Source: CAZFOB01 sp964520325 (GTDB lineage: Bacteria > Actinomycetota > JAICYB01). Taken from it: a DNA stretch of 64,000 bases. Of the stretch, positions 1 to 7,892 are shown piece after piece. The notes under the pieces are model-generated. The model worked only from the letters and a program-made list of their open reading frames with translations. It was not told the origin of the DNA and did not search any database. Position numbers and translations under genes: made by a program. Numbering within the stretch: the first letter of the stretch is position 1; every line of letters starts with the position of its first letter. The stretch covers positions 12,515 through 76,514 of the forward strand of contig CAZFOB010000016.1 of assembly GCA_964520325.1 (NCBI GenBank). The letters are read 5' to 3'.

Positions 1-287
1 AACTCGGTCGCTTCCCACGGCGCGCCGGCCTCCATCGCCTGCCGTCGCTCCGAGATCAGGATCGCAGCGTTGAGCTCTTCGAGGGCATCGAGGAGGCTTT
101 CGAGGTTCGCGGTGTCGATCCGAGGAAGAACATCGGCATCCGCGGTGGCGATCGTCGAGCCATGCGTGAGCGCGGCCAGCCCGTCGATCAGGACGTAGTC
201 GACTTCATGCTTGTCGAGCACACGCAGGATGCGCTCGGTATCGAGTCCGCGGACGTCGCTGCTGACAACGAATCGTCGCGTCTTCAC
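1..287 (-). CDS. Nucleotidyltransferase-like protein, 3' end cut by window edge
   Basis: Only the first 95 codons are in the window; the gene runs off the left edge. It starts with GTG and overlaps the stop of the upstream 53-residue ORF by GTGA, so the two are probably translationally coupled. The segment VDYVLIDGLAALTHGS followed by ATADADV, then a helix with LESLLDALEEL, resembles the N-terminal half of MNT/AbiEii-type nucleotidyltransferase-fold proteins (usually GG...HGS...T.DLD). Here the second glycine of GG is Asp and the DxD metal motif reads DAD. The role could be a toxin-antitoxin component or an orphan NTase; no substrate can be named. Confidence 0.6.
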   Translation of the reverse strand, partial: MKTRRFVVSSDVRGLDTERILRVLDKHEVDYVLIDGLAALTHGSTIATADADVLPRIDTANLESLLDALEELNAAILISERRQAMEAGAPWEATE

Positions 288-445
288 GGACCTCGGCGTC
301 GCGACCGGAGAGCCTCGGCGCGGAAGCGGCTGATCGAATCGTTCTGACGGAACCGATCCTCGAGGGCGAGACGACGGCTGCCGGCCCGTTGCGCCGCAAC
401 GGCCTCCTCGGCGCGTCGTTCGTCGATCGAGCCTTGGTCGCTCAT
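284..445 (-). CDS. Small basic protein coupled to NTase-like gene
   Basis: A 53-residue ORF begins with ATG preceded by GGAGGG on the minus strand and ends MSDQ...RRRGP. It is very rich in Arg, Glu and Ala, has no cysteines or membrane segment, and looks mostly helical. Its stop codon overlaps the GTG start of the nucleotidyltransferase-like gene by four bases. The good ribosome binding site and the overlap are the reasons to call it real. The arrangement (tiny charged protein followed by an NTase-fold protein) resembles an antitoxin-toxin pair, but I recognise no family. Confidence 0.5.
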   Translation of the reverse strand: MSDQGSIDERRAEEAVAAQRAGSRRLALEDRFRQNDSISRFRAEALRSRRRGP

Positions 446-537
446 CCCTCCACGGTACCTGCAAATCCCGGCACAACCTCCACGTCAGGGAAGTGCGTGG
501 AACGAACCCGATCGAGACAGCCTTGCGACTGCAAGAG

Positions 538-1719
538 CTAGAACGTGACGGGCAGAGCGATGAGTCCGCGAAGGATCGGTGCGGGACGCCACTCGAGGTT
601 CTCGGTGGCGATCTTCATGTTCGGGAAACGACGCACCACCGTCGATAGCGCGATCTGGCCCTCGAGGCGCGCGAGTTGGGCCCCCAGGCAGTAATGGATC
701 CCCGCTGAGAACGACAGATGCGGACACGGGTCGCGTCCGAGATCGAGCGTGTCCGGTTCGTCGAATACCTCGGGATCACGGTTGGCCGCCGCGACGATCG
801 TCTGCAGTCCGCTCCCCTTCTTGATGGTGTGCCCGCCGATCTCGACATCGTCGACGACGATGCGTCCGGTGAACTGCACGGGCGAGTCGTAGCGGAGGAA
901 CTCCTCGACGGCCGAGCGCTCGATGCTCTCGTCGGTGCGCAGACGTTCGGCCTGTTCCGGGTTACGAAGAAGGGCAAGGAGTCCGTTGCCGATGAGGTTG
1001 ACGGTGGTCTCGTGTCCGGCGACGAGCAACAACAGCATCATCGCGAGGAGCTCACCGTGTGAGAGGAAGTCACCGGCTTCTTCGGCCTGCAGCATCGCAC
1101 TGATGAGGTCGTCGCGCGGATCGCCCTTGCGCTTGGGGACAAGCTCATTGAAATACTCGATGAGTTGGTTGCGTCCTTCGAGCGCGGCCATGCCGACCGA
1201 GATGTCGTTGATCGGACCAAGCGCCACGGCGATCTTCGACGACGCGTCACGGAAGAAGTCGCGGTCGGACGCGGGCACACCGAGCATCTCGGCGATCACC
1301 GTGATGGGAAGCGGATACGCAAGATCGGAGATCGCCTCCATGCCGCCGCCGTCCGCAACGTCGTCGAGCGATCGGTCGACGATCTCCTGGATGCGCTGAC
1401 GCAGCCGCTCGACGGTACGCGCCGTGAATGCCTTGTTGACGAGCGTGCGCAGGCGTGTGTGGTGCGGTGGATCGGAGCCGAGCATCGAGCGCGGCATGTC
1501 GTCTGTTGAGTACTGCGCCGGACCTCCGCGTTCGGCGGAGAAACGGTCGTGGTCCCGAAGCACCTCGGCCATGTCGTTGTAGCGCGTGAGCACCCAGCCG
1601 CCACGCGCCTCGTTGTAGAAGATCGGGTTGTTCTCGCGCAGACGCTTGTAATGGACGTACGGATCTTTGAGGAAGTCCTGCGCGGTCCAGTCGAAGGTGT
1701 GGGAAACGGTTTCGGTCAC
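538..1719 (-). CDS. Cytochrome P450
   Basis: A 393-residue soluble class I bacterial P450 (haem monooxygenase). Seen: I-helix oxygen-activation motif AGHETT at about residues 234-239, K-helix ExxR (EFLR, 273-276) and the haem-ligand loop FSAGIHYCLG with Cys344. The length fits CYP105/107-like actinobacterial enzymes. The reading frame stays open further upstream, but the GTG at 1719 has AAAGG seven bases before it and gives the usual P450 N-terminus; a second GTG at 1725 is possible. No ferredoxin or reductase gene is adjacent, so electron partners must be elsewhere. The substrate is unknown; steroid, fatty acid or xenobiotic are all possible. Confidence 0.93.
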   Translation of the reverse strand: MTETVSHTFDWTAQDFLKDPYVHYKRLRENNPIFYNEARGGWVLTRYNDMAEVLRDHDRFSAERGGPAQYSTDDMPRSMLGSDPPHHTRLRTLVNKAFTARTVERLRQRIQEIVDRSLDDVADGGGMEAISDLAYPLPITVIAEMLGVPASDRDFFRDASSKIAVALGPINDISVGMAALEGRNQLIEYFNELVPKRKGDPRDDLISAMLQAEEAGDFLSHGELLAMMLLLLVAGHETTVNLIGNGLLALLRNPEQAERLRTDESIERSAVEEFLRYDSPVQFTGRIVVDDVEIGGHTIKKGSGLQTIVAAANRDPEVFDEPDTLDLGRDPCPHLSFSAGIHYCLGAQLARLEGQIALSTVVRRFPNMKIATENLEWRPAPILRGLIALPVTF

Positions 1720-1757
1720 ACTCACGCCTTTCGGGTTCCGTCCATGTATTTGCAGTC

Positions 1758-1766
1758 TTACTGTAA
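1758..1766. promoter_or_regulatory. TTACTGTAA palindrome upstream of P450
   Basis: A 9-bp perfect palindrome (TTAC-T-GTAA) lies about 40 bases upstream of the P450 start, in an unusually AT-rich stretch of an otherwise GC-rich region. TTAC/GTAA half-sites are common in operators of TetR-type regulators controlling actinobacterial catabolic genes. No such regulator gene is adjacent, so this is a weak call. Confidence 0.3.
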
Positions 1767-1774
1767 CAAGTTTG

Positions 1775-2773
1775 CTAGTCGCGGCCAAGTCCCAGTCGTT
1801 GCCTGACCGTCCCGGCGATCGACGTCGCCATCCCGCGCGCGAGTGACGCCCCCGCAACCGGCTCGAAGCTCTCGGCCGCCCGGAGGAGCTCGGCGTCCTC
1901 AGCCGCGGTAAGCGTCACCTCGGCAGCCGCCGCGTTGGCCTCGAGCTGTTCGACGCTCGACGCGCCCGGGATCACCACGACGTTGGGCTTGCTGATGAGC
2001 CACGCCAGCGCCACCTGCGACGGCGTGCACTGGTGGGCCTTCGCGATCTCGCGCAGGAGCTCGATCAGCGGCATCGCGCGCTCGAGATTCTCGGGAAGGA
2101 AGAGCGGGTTCAGACGCCGCGCGGCACCGCTCGGACGGTTGCCCGGATCGTAGCGTCCGCCGAGGAGTCCCTGACCGAGCGGGCTGTACGCGATGATCAC
2201 GCGCCCCTCGCCGGCTGCGAACGGGACGAGATCGCGCATCGGACGCCGGTCCACCAGGCTGAAGCGCACCTGGTTCGAGAGGATCGGCCCGCCGAGCGCC
2301 TTCTCCGCGCTGCGCCACCGATCGAGCGAGTAGTTGCTCACGCCCGCGTGGCGGACAAGGCCGGTGTCGAGCAGCCGCCGCATGCCGGTCATGGCAGCCG
2401 TGTCCGGCACGACCGGGTTCGGCCAATGGATCTGATACAGATCGATCACGTTGGTGTTGAGCCGCTTCACGCTTTGCTTCGCGCGCTGCTCGACGATGGG
2501 CGCAAGCGGAAGAACGGGGAAGACCTTCGTCGCGATGAATGCTTCGTCGCGGCGTCCGGCAAGTGCCTTGCCTAGGATGCGCTCGGAACGTCCGAAGCCG
2601 TAGGCCTCGGCGGTGTCGATGAGGTTGACCCCGAGATCGAGCGCGCGCGTGGTGATCTCGCCAGCCGTCTTCTCGGCGTAGTCGTCGCCGTAGCCCCAGT
2701 CGCGGGAGCCGAACTGCCACGTGCCGAGACCGATCACCGAAAGCTTGGCACCACCGACTTCGACGTACTTCAT
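1775..2773 (-). CDS. Aldo/keto reductase
   Basis: A 332-residue NAD(P)H-dependent (alpha/beta)8-barrel oxidoreductase. Seen: N-terminal LGTWQFGS, then DTAEAYGFGRSE containing the catalytic Asp and Tyr, KVFP (catalytic Lys region), QIHWPNP (His in the active site), the GVSNYS strand and the C-terminal cofactor segment VVIPGASSVEQLEAN. This is the YajO/Tas-like branch of the family. ATG at 2773 is chosen because GGAGG precedes it by seven bases. It is divergent from the DNA ligase gene with only 30 bases between starts and has 55 bases between its stop and the P450 start on the same strand, so it may be read through into the P450 gene. Confidence 0.9.
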   Translation of the reverse strand: MKYVEVGGAKLSVIGLGTWQFGSRDWGYGDDYAEKTAGEITTRALDLGVNLIDTAEAYGFGRSERILGKALAGRRDEAFIATKVFPVLPLAPIVEQRAKQSVKRLNTNVIDLYQIHWPNPVVPDTAAMTGMRRLLDTGLVRHAGVSNYSLDRWRSAEKALGGPILSNQVRFSLVDRRPMRDLVPFAAGEGRVIIAYSPLGQGLLGGRYDPGNRPSGAARRLNPLFLPENLERAMPLIELLREIAKAHQCTPSQVALAWLISKPNVVVIPGASSVEQLEANAAAAEVTLTAAEDAELLRAAESFEPVAGASLARGMATSIAGTVRQRLGLGRD

Positions 2774-2803
2774 GTGTGCGCCTCCTGGCACGATGTTGAG
2801 GAC

Positions 2804-3844
2804 ATGACTTTACCGTTCGGTCCACCGCTCAAGCCCATGCTCGCCAAGGTGCAGGCCAAGGCCGAGGGCGTCATCCCTCGTGGCGATGGGTGGGTCTACG
2901 AGCCGAAGTGGGACGGATTCCGCACCGTTGTCTTCCGCGACGGAGACCACATCGACCTCCGGAGCCGCAACGATCGTCCGCTCGGACGGTACTTCCCCGA
3001 GATCGAATCGATGTTGATGGAAGAGTTGCCGGAGCGGTGCGTCCTGGACGGCGAGATCATCATGCCCGGCCCTGACCGGCTCGAGTTCGACGTCCTCCAG
3101 TTACGTCTGCATCCGGCGGCGTCTCGCGTGCAGAAGCTCTCTTTGGAAACGCCGGCGAGCTTCGTCGTCTTCGACGTGATCGCGCACGGCGATGACGACC
3201 TCCGCGATGTTGTCTTGAGCGAGCGGCTCGCGAGGCTGAGCGAACTGTTCGGCAGTGTGTGCCCGGCGGTTGCGCGAGAACCGGCCACCGCACCGGGGCC
3301 GCGCTTCTTCCTGACGCCGCGTACAGAGGATCCCGATCTCGCCACCGAATGGTTCGACGATCTCGAGAAGGTCGGCCTCGAAGGCATCATCGCCAAACGC
3401 CTCGGGCTTGCCTACATGGCAGGCGAGCGCGTGATGCTGAAGATCAAGCACCGCAGATCGGCCGACTGTGTCGTCGTCGGGTACCGGGGCGGAGAGAAAG
3501 GCGGCGTCGCCTCGCTCCTGCTCGGACTGTACGAGGGTGACGAGCTCCGCTACATCGGCCACACCTCGGGGTTCGGTGCGGCCGCCCGTCGCGAGGTCTA
3601 CGACCTCCTGCAGCCCTTACGAAACGAGTCGGCCTTGGACGACCAGGAGTGGGGGCCGGGGGGCGGGAGCCGCTGGTCGGGCGGGAAGGACCAGGAATGG
3701 AACTCCGTGGAACCGACCCTCGTGTGCGAGGTGTCCTACGACTTCGTCCAGTCCGGACACCGCTTCCGCCACGCCGCACGCTTCCTCCGCTGGCGAGACG
3801 ACAAACGTCCGGACGAGTGCACTTTCGACCAGGTGAGCACCTAA
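2804..3844 (+). CDS. ligC: ATP-dependent DNA ligase (LigC type)
   Basis: A 346-residue ligase with nucleotidyltransferase and OB-fold domains only, the size of mycobacterial LigC. Seen: adenylation motif EPKWDGFR with the nucleophilic Lys at about residue 32, LRSRNDRPL (motif Ia), DGEI, FVVFDVIA (motif III), EGIIAKR (motif IV) and LKIKHRR (motif V). It would seal nicks using ATP, in NHEJ-like or base-excision repair. The LigD-type polymerase domain gene lies 16 kb downstream (20007-21074), so the NHEJ activities are split as in mycobacteria; no ku gene is in the window. ATG at 2804 starts directly with conserved sequence; upstream codons are not ligase-like. Confidence 0.9.
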   Translation: MTLPFGPPLKPMLAKVQAKAEGVIPRGDGWVYEPKWDGFRTVVFRDGDHIDLRSRNDRPLGRYFPEIESMLMEELPERCVLDGEIIMPGPDRLEFDVLQLRLHPAASRVQKLSLETPASFVVFDVIAHGDDDLRDVVLSERLARLSELFGSVCPAVAREPATAPGPRFFLTPRTEDPDLATEWFDDLEKVGLEGIIAKRLGLAYMAGERVMLKIKHRRSADCVVVGYRGGEKGGVASLLLGLYEGDELRYIGHTSGFGAAARREVYDLLQPLRNESALDDQEWGPGGGSRWSGGKDQEWNSVEPTLVCEVSYDFVQSGHRFRHAARFLRWRDDKRPDECTFDQVST

Positions 3845-3868
3845 CGACCGTGGGCCGCTTCGCTGAGA

Positions 3869-3923
3869 AGGTAACCCGGCCGAAGTCGGTGTCACCGATG
3901 TCCGCTGGACTAAACCGTTACCT
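3869..3923. repeat. 7-bp inverted repeat with 41-bp spacer
   Basis: AGGTAAC (3869-3875) and its exact reverse complement GTTACCT (3917-3923) bracket a region containing the smaller hairpin CGGTG/CACCG. It lies in the gap between the ends of the convergent ligase and protease genes. It could be a bidirectional terminator without a T-run or a degenerate recombination site; no stronger claim is possible. Confidence 0.35.
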
Positions 3924-3966
3924 AGGTCCCCGGTCGTTCCTCCACATGAGTCAAGACCCGGATCCA

Positions 3967-4695
3967 CTATTCACCTCGCATCTTGGCGATGTCTTTAGGC
4001 TCCAAGCTGGTGGGCGCGAGCGACAGTCGCTCTCGGAACCCCATCTGCTGGATCGCCGGATAGAACTCTCCAATCGTCGACGCGATCGCAATCCGAGTGC
4101 CGACGCTGACACCTTGCGCGATCTCGCGCACGTACTCGCCGTGAATCATGCCGAGTATCGTGCCGGTTCGCGTATCGAAGAGCGGCGACCCTGAGTTCCC
4201 CGGATTGGAAGTCAGATCAAGCCAGAGGATGTTGCCACGCTTGGAATCGTTGTAGATCGCACTCACGAACCCAACGTGCAGATTGACGCGCAGGGTGTTC
4301 CCCGTGGCCAGAGTCATTGGCCCCAATGGGAATCCAAGGGTACCCACGGACTGCCCAACCACCGTCGGCTCACCGGGGCCCAAGAGGTACGGTGAAGCGT
4401 TGAATTCTTTGTCAATCTTAAGAAGCGCCAAGTCGAGATGCTCATTCCTACCTGCAACCTTCGCCTCGTGGAGCTCTCCCTCGTGCGTTATCCCGATCCA
4501 CGGTGAATCCAGCGACTCGACGACGTGAAGGCATGTGGCGATCCAGCCATCCGCCGACAAAAGGAATGAAGTCCCGACTACACGGAAATCTCGCCACTCC
4601 TCTACTCGACTCGGGTCGGCGGGCGTCAGGACCGGAAATACGTACGAGTCAAGCTCATTCACTAGGACCGGAAGGCTGTCGCGCGACAACGTCAC
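3967..4695 (-). CDS. Cytosolic trypsin-like serine protease
   Basis: A 242-residue chymotrypsin-fold protease (S1C/HtrA-like core) without PDZ domain. Seen: catalytic His in IATCLHVVE, Asp in HLDLALLK and Ser in TSNPGNSGSPLF. No signal peptide or membrane segment is visible, so it is probably cytosolic, unlike the two secreted trypsin-like proteases later in the window. Stand-alone trypsin-like domains in accessory regions are often effectors or cleaving partners of defence modules, but nothing adjacent on this strand proves such a link. Start codon choice is uncertain because no clear ribosome binding site is present. Base composition is slightly less GC-rich than in flanking core genes. Confidence 0.8.
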   Translation of the reverse strand: MTLSRDSLPVLVNELDSYVFPVLTPADPSRVEEWRDFRVVGTSFLLSADGWIATCLHVVESLDSPWIGITHEGELHEAKVAGRNEHLDLALLKIDKEFNASPYLLGPGEPTVVGQSVGTLGFPLGPMTLATGNTLRVNLHVGFVSAIYNDSKRGNILWLDLTSNPGNSGSPLFDTRTGTILGMIHGEYVREIAQGVSVGTRIAIASTIGEFYPAIQQMGFRERLSLAPTSLEPKDIAKMRGE

Positions 4696-5025
4696 GGATT
4701 CGGCTCACTCGGTAGCTTTCTCAGTCGGCAGGCTCCGTGCGCACGCTTCCGTCGCTTCACTCTTCAAAGCGTACGTCGGCCCAACTCACTCTTGGGCTAA
4801 CGCTCAGCGTAGTCGGGCGTCCGAGCTGACTGCCGCTGAACCGTTCTCGCGCGGAGGCTTCTTGACCGGTCCCGTTTTCGTCTAGCGAGACCCGCGATCG
4901 CGACGCTCTAGTAGCCGTCGCGGAGCGCGACTGCCCGGGCCAGCGCGGCGCTTTCGCTAGTCGCATGGCGGCCGCCATGTCCTGGGTGAGACATAGGGTG
5001 GGCGAACAGCCTAGGAGGAGGAGAG
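4696..5025. other. 330-base intergenic region, no gene seen
   Basis: The region separates the divergently read protease and proline-rich genes. It contains several palindromic stretches, for example GCGACT (4927-4932) with AGTCGC (4959-4964). It also holds a weak minus-strand attC-like element at 4795-4849 with core GTTAGCC and a TCAGCG/CGCTGA stem. No open frame has protein-like composition. A strong ribosome binding site (AGGAGGAG) ends it, just before the proline-rich gene. Confidence 0.5.
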
Positions 5026-5196
5026 ATGCCGGAGAAGCCGAAGCCGCCACCCCCACCACCACCGAAACCGCCGCCGCCACGCGAGTTCAAGGAGGGCCAA
5101 AAGCCGCAACCGAGGGTACCGCCCCCGCTGGTCTCCAATCCCCCAGCGAACCCACCGCCGCCGCCACCGCCACCACCACCGTCGAAAGAGTCGTAG
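5026..5196 (+). CDS. 56-residue proline-rich mini-protein
   Basis: A short ORF starts at an ATG placed six bases after a near-perfect AGGAGGAG ribosome binding site and ends six bases before the DUF6338 gene. It encodes two polyproline blocks, seven and four prolines near residues 7-18 and ten prolines at residues 43-52. Charged segments (MPEKPK, REFKEGQKPQPR) lie between and before them, with a SKES tail. More than half of the residues are proline. There is no signal peptide or membrane helix, so it is probably a disordered cytosolic ligand or linker that would need EF-P for translation. Immediate coupling to a membrane protein suggests the two act together. I know no named family. Confidence 0.7.
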   Translation: MPEKPKPPPPPPPKPPPPREFKEGQKPQPRVPPPLVSNPPANPPPPPPPPPPSKES

Positions 5197-5202
5197 AGCG
5201 GC

Positions 5203-5922
5203 ATGCCCGACTCAGTTCCTAGCTTCTTCATCTTTGTCTCGCTCGCCCTGCCCGGACTAGCGTTCTTTCTACTCAGATCGCAGCGCAGAATGTCGCCTGA
5301 GCGCACAGCGCTCGTCGAGACCGCCAGTTTGGTTGCCGTCGGGTTCGTCGCCGACATCATCGGCCTTGGCGTAGTGGCCGTAGTTCACGTAATAGAGCCG
5401 AACCTGAGTCCGGACCTGCGAGAACTCGCCCTCGACAGTTCCCGGTACGTACGTGATCAATTTTGGCTACTCATGCTGTGGTGGCTGGTCGTCCTCGTTG
5501 TGGCGACAGCATTTGCGACGATCGTTGCTTGTCAAGATCCCGACAACAAGCGCCTATTGCGGATCTTGCGCGGGCCCATCGTGAAGGACTCTTCATGGGA
5601 ATTGGTCTTCAACGGGACGGACGTCCGAGACGCAATCAAATGGTGCGTGTGCGCACTGACCGACGGTCGGACCGTAGCGGGCGTGCTCGCTTCCTCAAGC
5701 CCTGACCCGAGAGAAACGGAAGAAAGAGACCTGATACTCGCGGCGCCGATTCGGCATGAACGCGGCCCGAACAAATGGGAAACCTCGGACGCCTCGCGGC
5801 TGGTGCTCGGCGCTGCTCGTATCGTCATGATCGAGGTCCACTACTACTCGGAGCTACCTACGTTCACAGAGTCTGATGCGAGCGTTAGAGAGACTGAAGC
5901 TAGCGCCACTTTGCGCAGGTAG
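5203..5922 (+). CDS. DUF6338-like membrane protein
   Basis: A 239-residue protein with a membrane helix at about residues 5-24, a second at 40-65 and a third at about 85-110 (WLLMLWWLVVLVVATAFATIV). A cytosolic domain of about 125 residues follows. That domain contains LTDGRTVAGVLASSSPDP and RDLILAAPI, the small beta-barrel pattern I associate with DUF6338 proteins of actinomycetes. It follows the proline-rich ORF by six bases and is followed within five bases by an attC-like site, so the two genes may form one mobile cassette. Function is unknown. Confidence 0.7.
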   Translation: MPDSVPSFFIFVSLALPGLAFFLLRSQRRMSPERTALVETASLVAVGFVADIIGLGVVAVVHVIEPNLSPDLRELALDSSRYVRDQFWLLMLWWLVVLVVATAFATIVACQDPDNKRLLRILRGPIVKDSSWELVFNGTDVRDAIKWCVCALTDGRTVAGVLASSSPDPRETEERDLILAAPIRHERGPNKWETSDASRLVLGAARIVMIEVHYYSELPTFTESDASVRETEASATLRR

Positions 5923-5926
5923 AGAG

Positions 5927-5984
5927 AATCAACTCGCAGCGGGAGCCGGGCGCTTGCACGGCTCAGCTGCGAGAGTAGTTGAGC
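5927..5984 (+). other. attC-like integron recombination site
   Basis: The site begins AATCAAC (5927-5933) and ends GTTGAGC (5978-5984), which fits the GTTRRRY core. Nested inverted repeats are TCGCAGC/GCTGCGA (5934-5940 and 5966-5972) and GAGCCG/CGGCTC (5943-5948 and 5959-5964). They are separated by two unpaired bases on the left and one A on the right, the same asymmetric bulge as in the other sites of this window. It lies just after the DUF6338 stop codon. The left core departs from RYYYAAC at one position. Confidence 0.7.
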
Positions 5985-6007
5985 GAACTGCGACTGACCC
6001 GGCCGCT

Positions 6008-6036
6008 CCGAACGTTGGTGGGCGCGAGCCGTTCGG
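6008..6036. repeat. Hairpin-forming inverted repeat before radC
   Basis: CCGAACG (6008-6014) and CGTTCGG (6030-6036) form a 7-bp stem with a 15-base loop, 40 bases before the radC start. No T-run follows, so it is not a classical terminator. It may be a transcript-processing site or regulatory hairpin. Confidence 0.35.
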
Positions 6037-6076
6037 CCGTCACACCCCTTCCTTACGATAGCGGCGGAGGTCTGAC

Positions 6077-6739
6077 ATGACCGTGCTCATGGCGGCGGTC
6101 CCGCCGCACGAACGACCGAGGGAGCGCCTACTGGCGCGCGGCGCGGAAGCGCTGACGGAGCGCGAGCTAATCGCCCTCGTGCTGCGCAACGGCACCAAAG
6201 GCATCAGCGCACTCGACCTCGCGGCCGAGCTGTTGGCGGAGTACGGCGGCCTCGGCGCGCTGGCTGCGGCGAGACCAGAGGAGCTCGCGACGCGAAGGGG
6301 CGTCGGGGCAGCTAAGGCGGCCGCATTGGTGGCTGCGTTCCATCTCGCTCGGCGGGCCGACGGCCCTGCAGATGAACCGGTCGTGCTGCGAAGCGCCGAC
6401 GACGTAGCCCGAGTTGCGGTCCGCGAGTTCGATGGCGTGCGTCGAGAGCGAGTGCTCGTGATGATCTGCGACGCCGCCAACCGCCTCCGGCGCACCGTCG
6501 TCGTATCCGAGGGTTCGATCGACCGCTCGCTCGTGCCGGTTCGCGAGATCCTCAACGCGGTCCTGCGCCACGACGGCCGAGCGTTCGCCCTTACTCACAA
6601 CCACCCGAGCGGCGACCCCGAGCCCAGCGAGGCCGACCGCCGCGCCACCGAGGAAGTGAAGTCGGCGGCGAAGGTGGCCGGTCTCCGTTTCCTCGGTCAC
6701 ATTGTCGTGGCCGGCACGGACTGGCTTGCCCTCAGCTGA
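6077..6739 (+). CDS. radC: RadC-family JAB/MPN-domain protein
   Basis: A 220-residue full-length RadC homologue. Residues 1-90 form the UPF0758 N-terminal part with a helix-hairpin-helix (GVGAAKAA, 75-82); the C-terminal MPN/JAB domain carries the JAMM zinc motif HNHPSGDPEPSEAD at 174-187. Despite the name, a direct DNA repair role is doubtful in the family. Homologues are frequent in mobile and defence islands, as here between an attC-like site and a type I R-M operon. Its 3' end overlaps the convergent hsdS gene by eight bases. A GGAGG ribosome binding site lies seven bases before the ATG at 6077. Confidence 0.92.
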   Translation: MTVLMAAVPPHERPRERLLARGAEALTERELIALVLRNGTKGISALDLAAELLAEYGGLGALAAARPEELATRRGVGAAKAAALVAAFHLARRADGPADEPVVLRSADDVARVAVREFDGVRRERVLVMICDAANRLRRTVVVSEGSIDRSLVPVREILNAVLRHDGRAFALTHNHPSGDPEPSEADRRATEEVKSAAKVAGLRFLGHIVVAGTDWLALS

Positions 6740-7892
6740 GGCTGGCGAACACTTCGTTTAGTACGGATGGAAGCAGAGCGGCAACGAGCACATCCTGCTG
6801 GCGCCGCTTCGAGGCGACTGCGACCACCAGATCTCGGACATGGTCGAGTCGAGAGAGCAGCGGGAGTGCACTCGTGTCGGGCACTAGCGAAACCTCGAGC
6901 GAGGCAAGCTGTCCCGAACGAAGGCGAGGGAGTTGGAGGCTGTGAGTAAGGTCGATCGCTCGCTTCAGCACCTCGCGACCCCGAAGGTTGTGGGCGAGCA
7001 ATTCTGCGCTGACGCCGGGGCGTGAGCGCAGAACGTACTGGTCAACTGAGCAGAGGCCATGTCGATCAGCGACCCATACCTTGTTGAGGTACGGCCGCAG
7101 GTAGCCGAACACCACATCGCCGGGACGAAACCGAAACTTGCGACCCTTCATAGGGCCCAGTGTGTCGCTGCCAAGGCATTGACCTGTGTGGCTCTCAATG
7201 TGCTGGAGTCCCACGAACGAATCCGCTGGGGCAGGGTTGTCGCCTGGATGAACAGTGTCCGAAATGAAGTCAGCTTGGTCACCGACTTTGGAGAAGCCGA
7301 CCTGTTCGCGTTCGATAAGCGCATCGATAAGCGTCGGCAGCAGTGCGACGAGCGAATCGGCGTCCCGCCGTCCAAGGAGCGCGGCTAGCTCGGCTACCCA
7401 ACTGACTCTTGTGTCCAGATGCTCCGCCTGTCGTCGCTGCTCGTCGACTGAGGGAACTTTGAGCTCCAGATGTAGAAGATCGTCAGCATGTACTCGCTCG
7501 CGGCGCGCGCCGATTCCCTTCGATGTGGCTGCGAGCATTGACCAGAACTCAGGCGACCTGCACACGTGCGCGAGGTACCGCGGATCGAGTTCGTCCTCGA
7601 TACACCGGAAGGTCGGAAACTCGGGCGAGAGGAACCATCCATCTAGCGTCTTGGGAACAACGGCTATTGCACCTTCAAACGCCTTGAGACGACTGACCAC
7701 AAGTTGCGAGACGTGCAGGCGGTGCAGCTTCCCGTAGCTCGTCTCCGAGCCCTGGATTGGGCCGCGTTCGAACAGGCCGCGACCGAATCCATACACGCCG
7801 GCAATTCGGTACTCGTCCGTCGCGACGACTTCGACTTGATCGAGGTCGAGCGTTAGGAGATCCCCGAGTCGACGTCTCTTCGCGACCGTCAT
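6732..7892 (-). CDS. hsdS: Type I restriction-modification specificity subunit HsdS
   Basis: A 386-residue DNA-recognition subunit with two target-recognition halves (about 1-185 and 200-386), each followed by a helical spacer: SVDEQRRQAEHLDTRVSW after the first, and a helix near the C-terminus after the second. Signature segments seen are LDPRYLAHVCRSPEF and FRPGDVVFGYLRPYLNKVW. The recognised sequence cannot be predicted. It overlaps the hsdM stop by ATGA, so expression is coupled, and it is the last gene of the operon. Confidence 0.9.
   Translation of the reverse strand: MTVAKRRRLGDLLTLDLDQVEVVATDEYRIAGVYGFGRGLFERGPIQGSETSYGKLHRLHVSQLVVSRLKAFEGAIAVVPKTLDGWFLSPEFPTFRCIEDELDPRYLAHVCRSPEFWSMLAATSKGIGARRERVHADDLLHLELKVPSVDEQRRQAEHLDTRVSWVAELAALLGRRDADSLVALLPTLIDALIEREQVGFSKVGDQADFISDTVHPGDNPAPADSFVGLQHIESHTGQCLGSDTLGPMKGRKFRFRPGDVVFGYLRPYLNKVWVADRHGLCSVDQYVLRSRPGVSAELLAHNLRGREVLKRAIDLTHSLQLPRLRSGQLASLEVSLVPDTSALPLLSRLDHVRDLVVAVASKRRQQDVLVAALLPSVLNEVFASLS

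Noticed and set aside
4795..4849. Minus-strand attC-like element with core GTTAGCC
   Set aside because: The TCAGCG/CGCTGA and AGTC/GACT stems fit the bulge pattern, but the outer core CGAGAAC does not pair with GTTAGCC at most positions, so I do not list it as a site.
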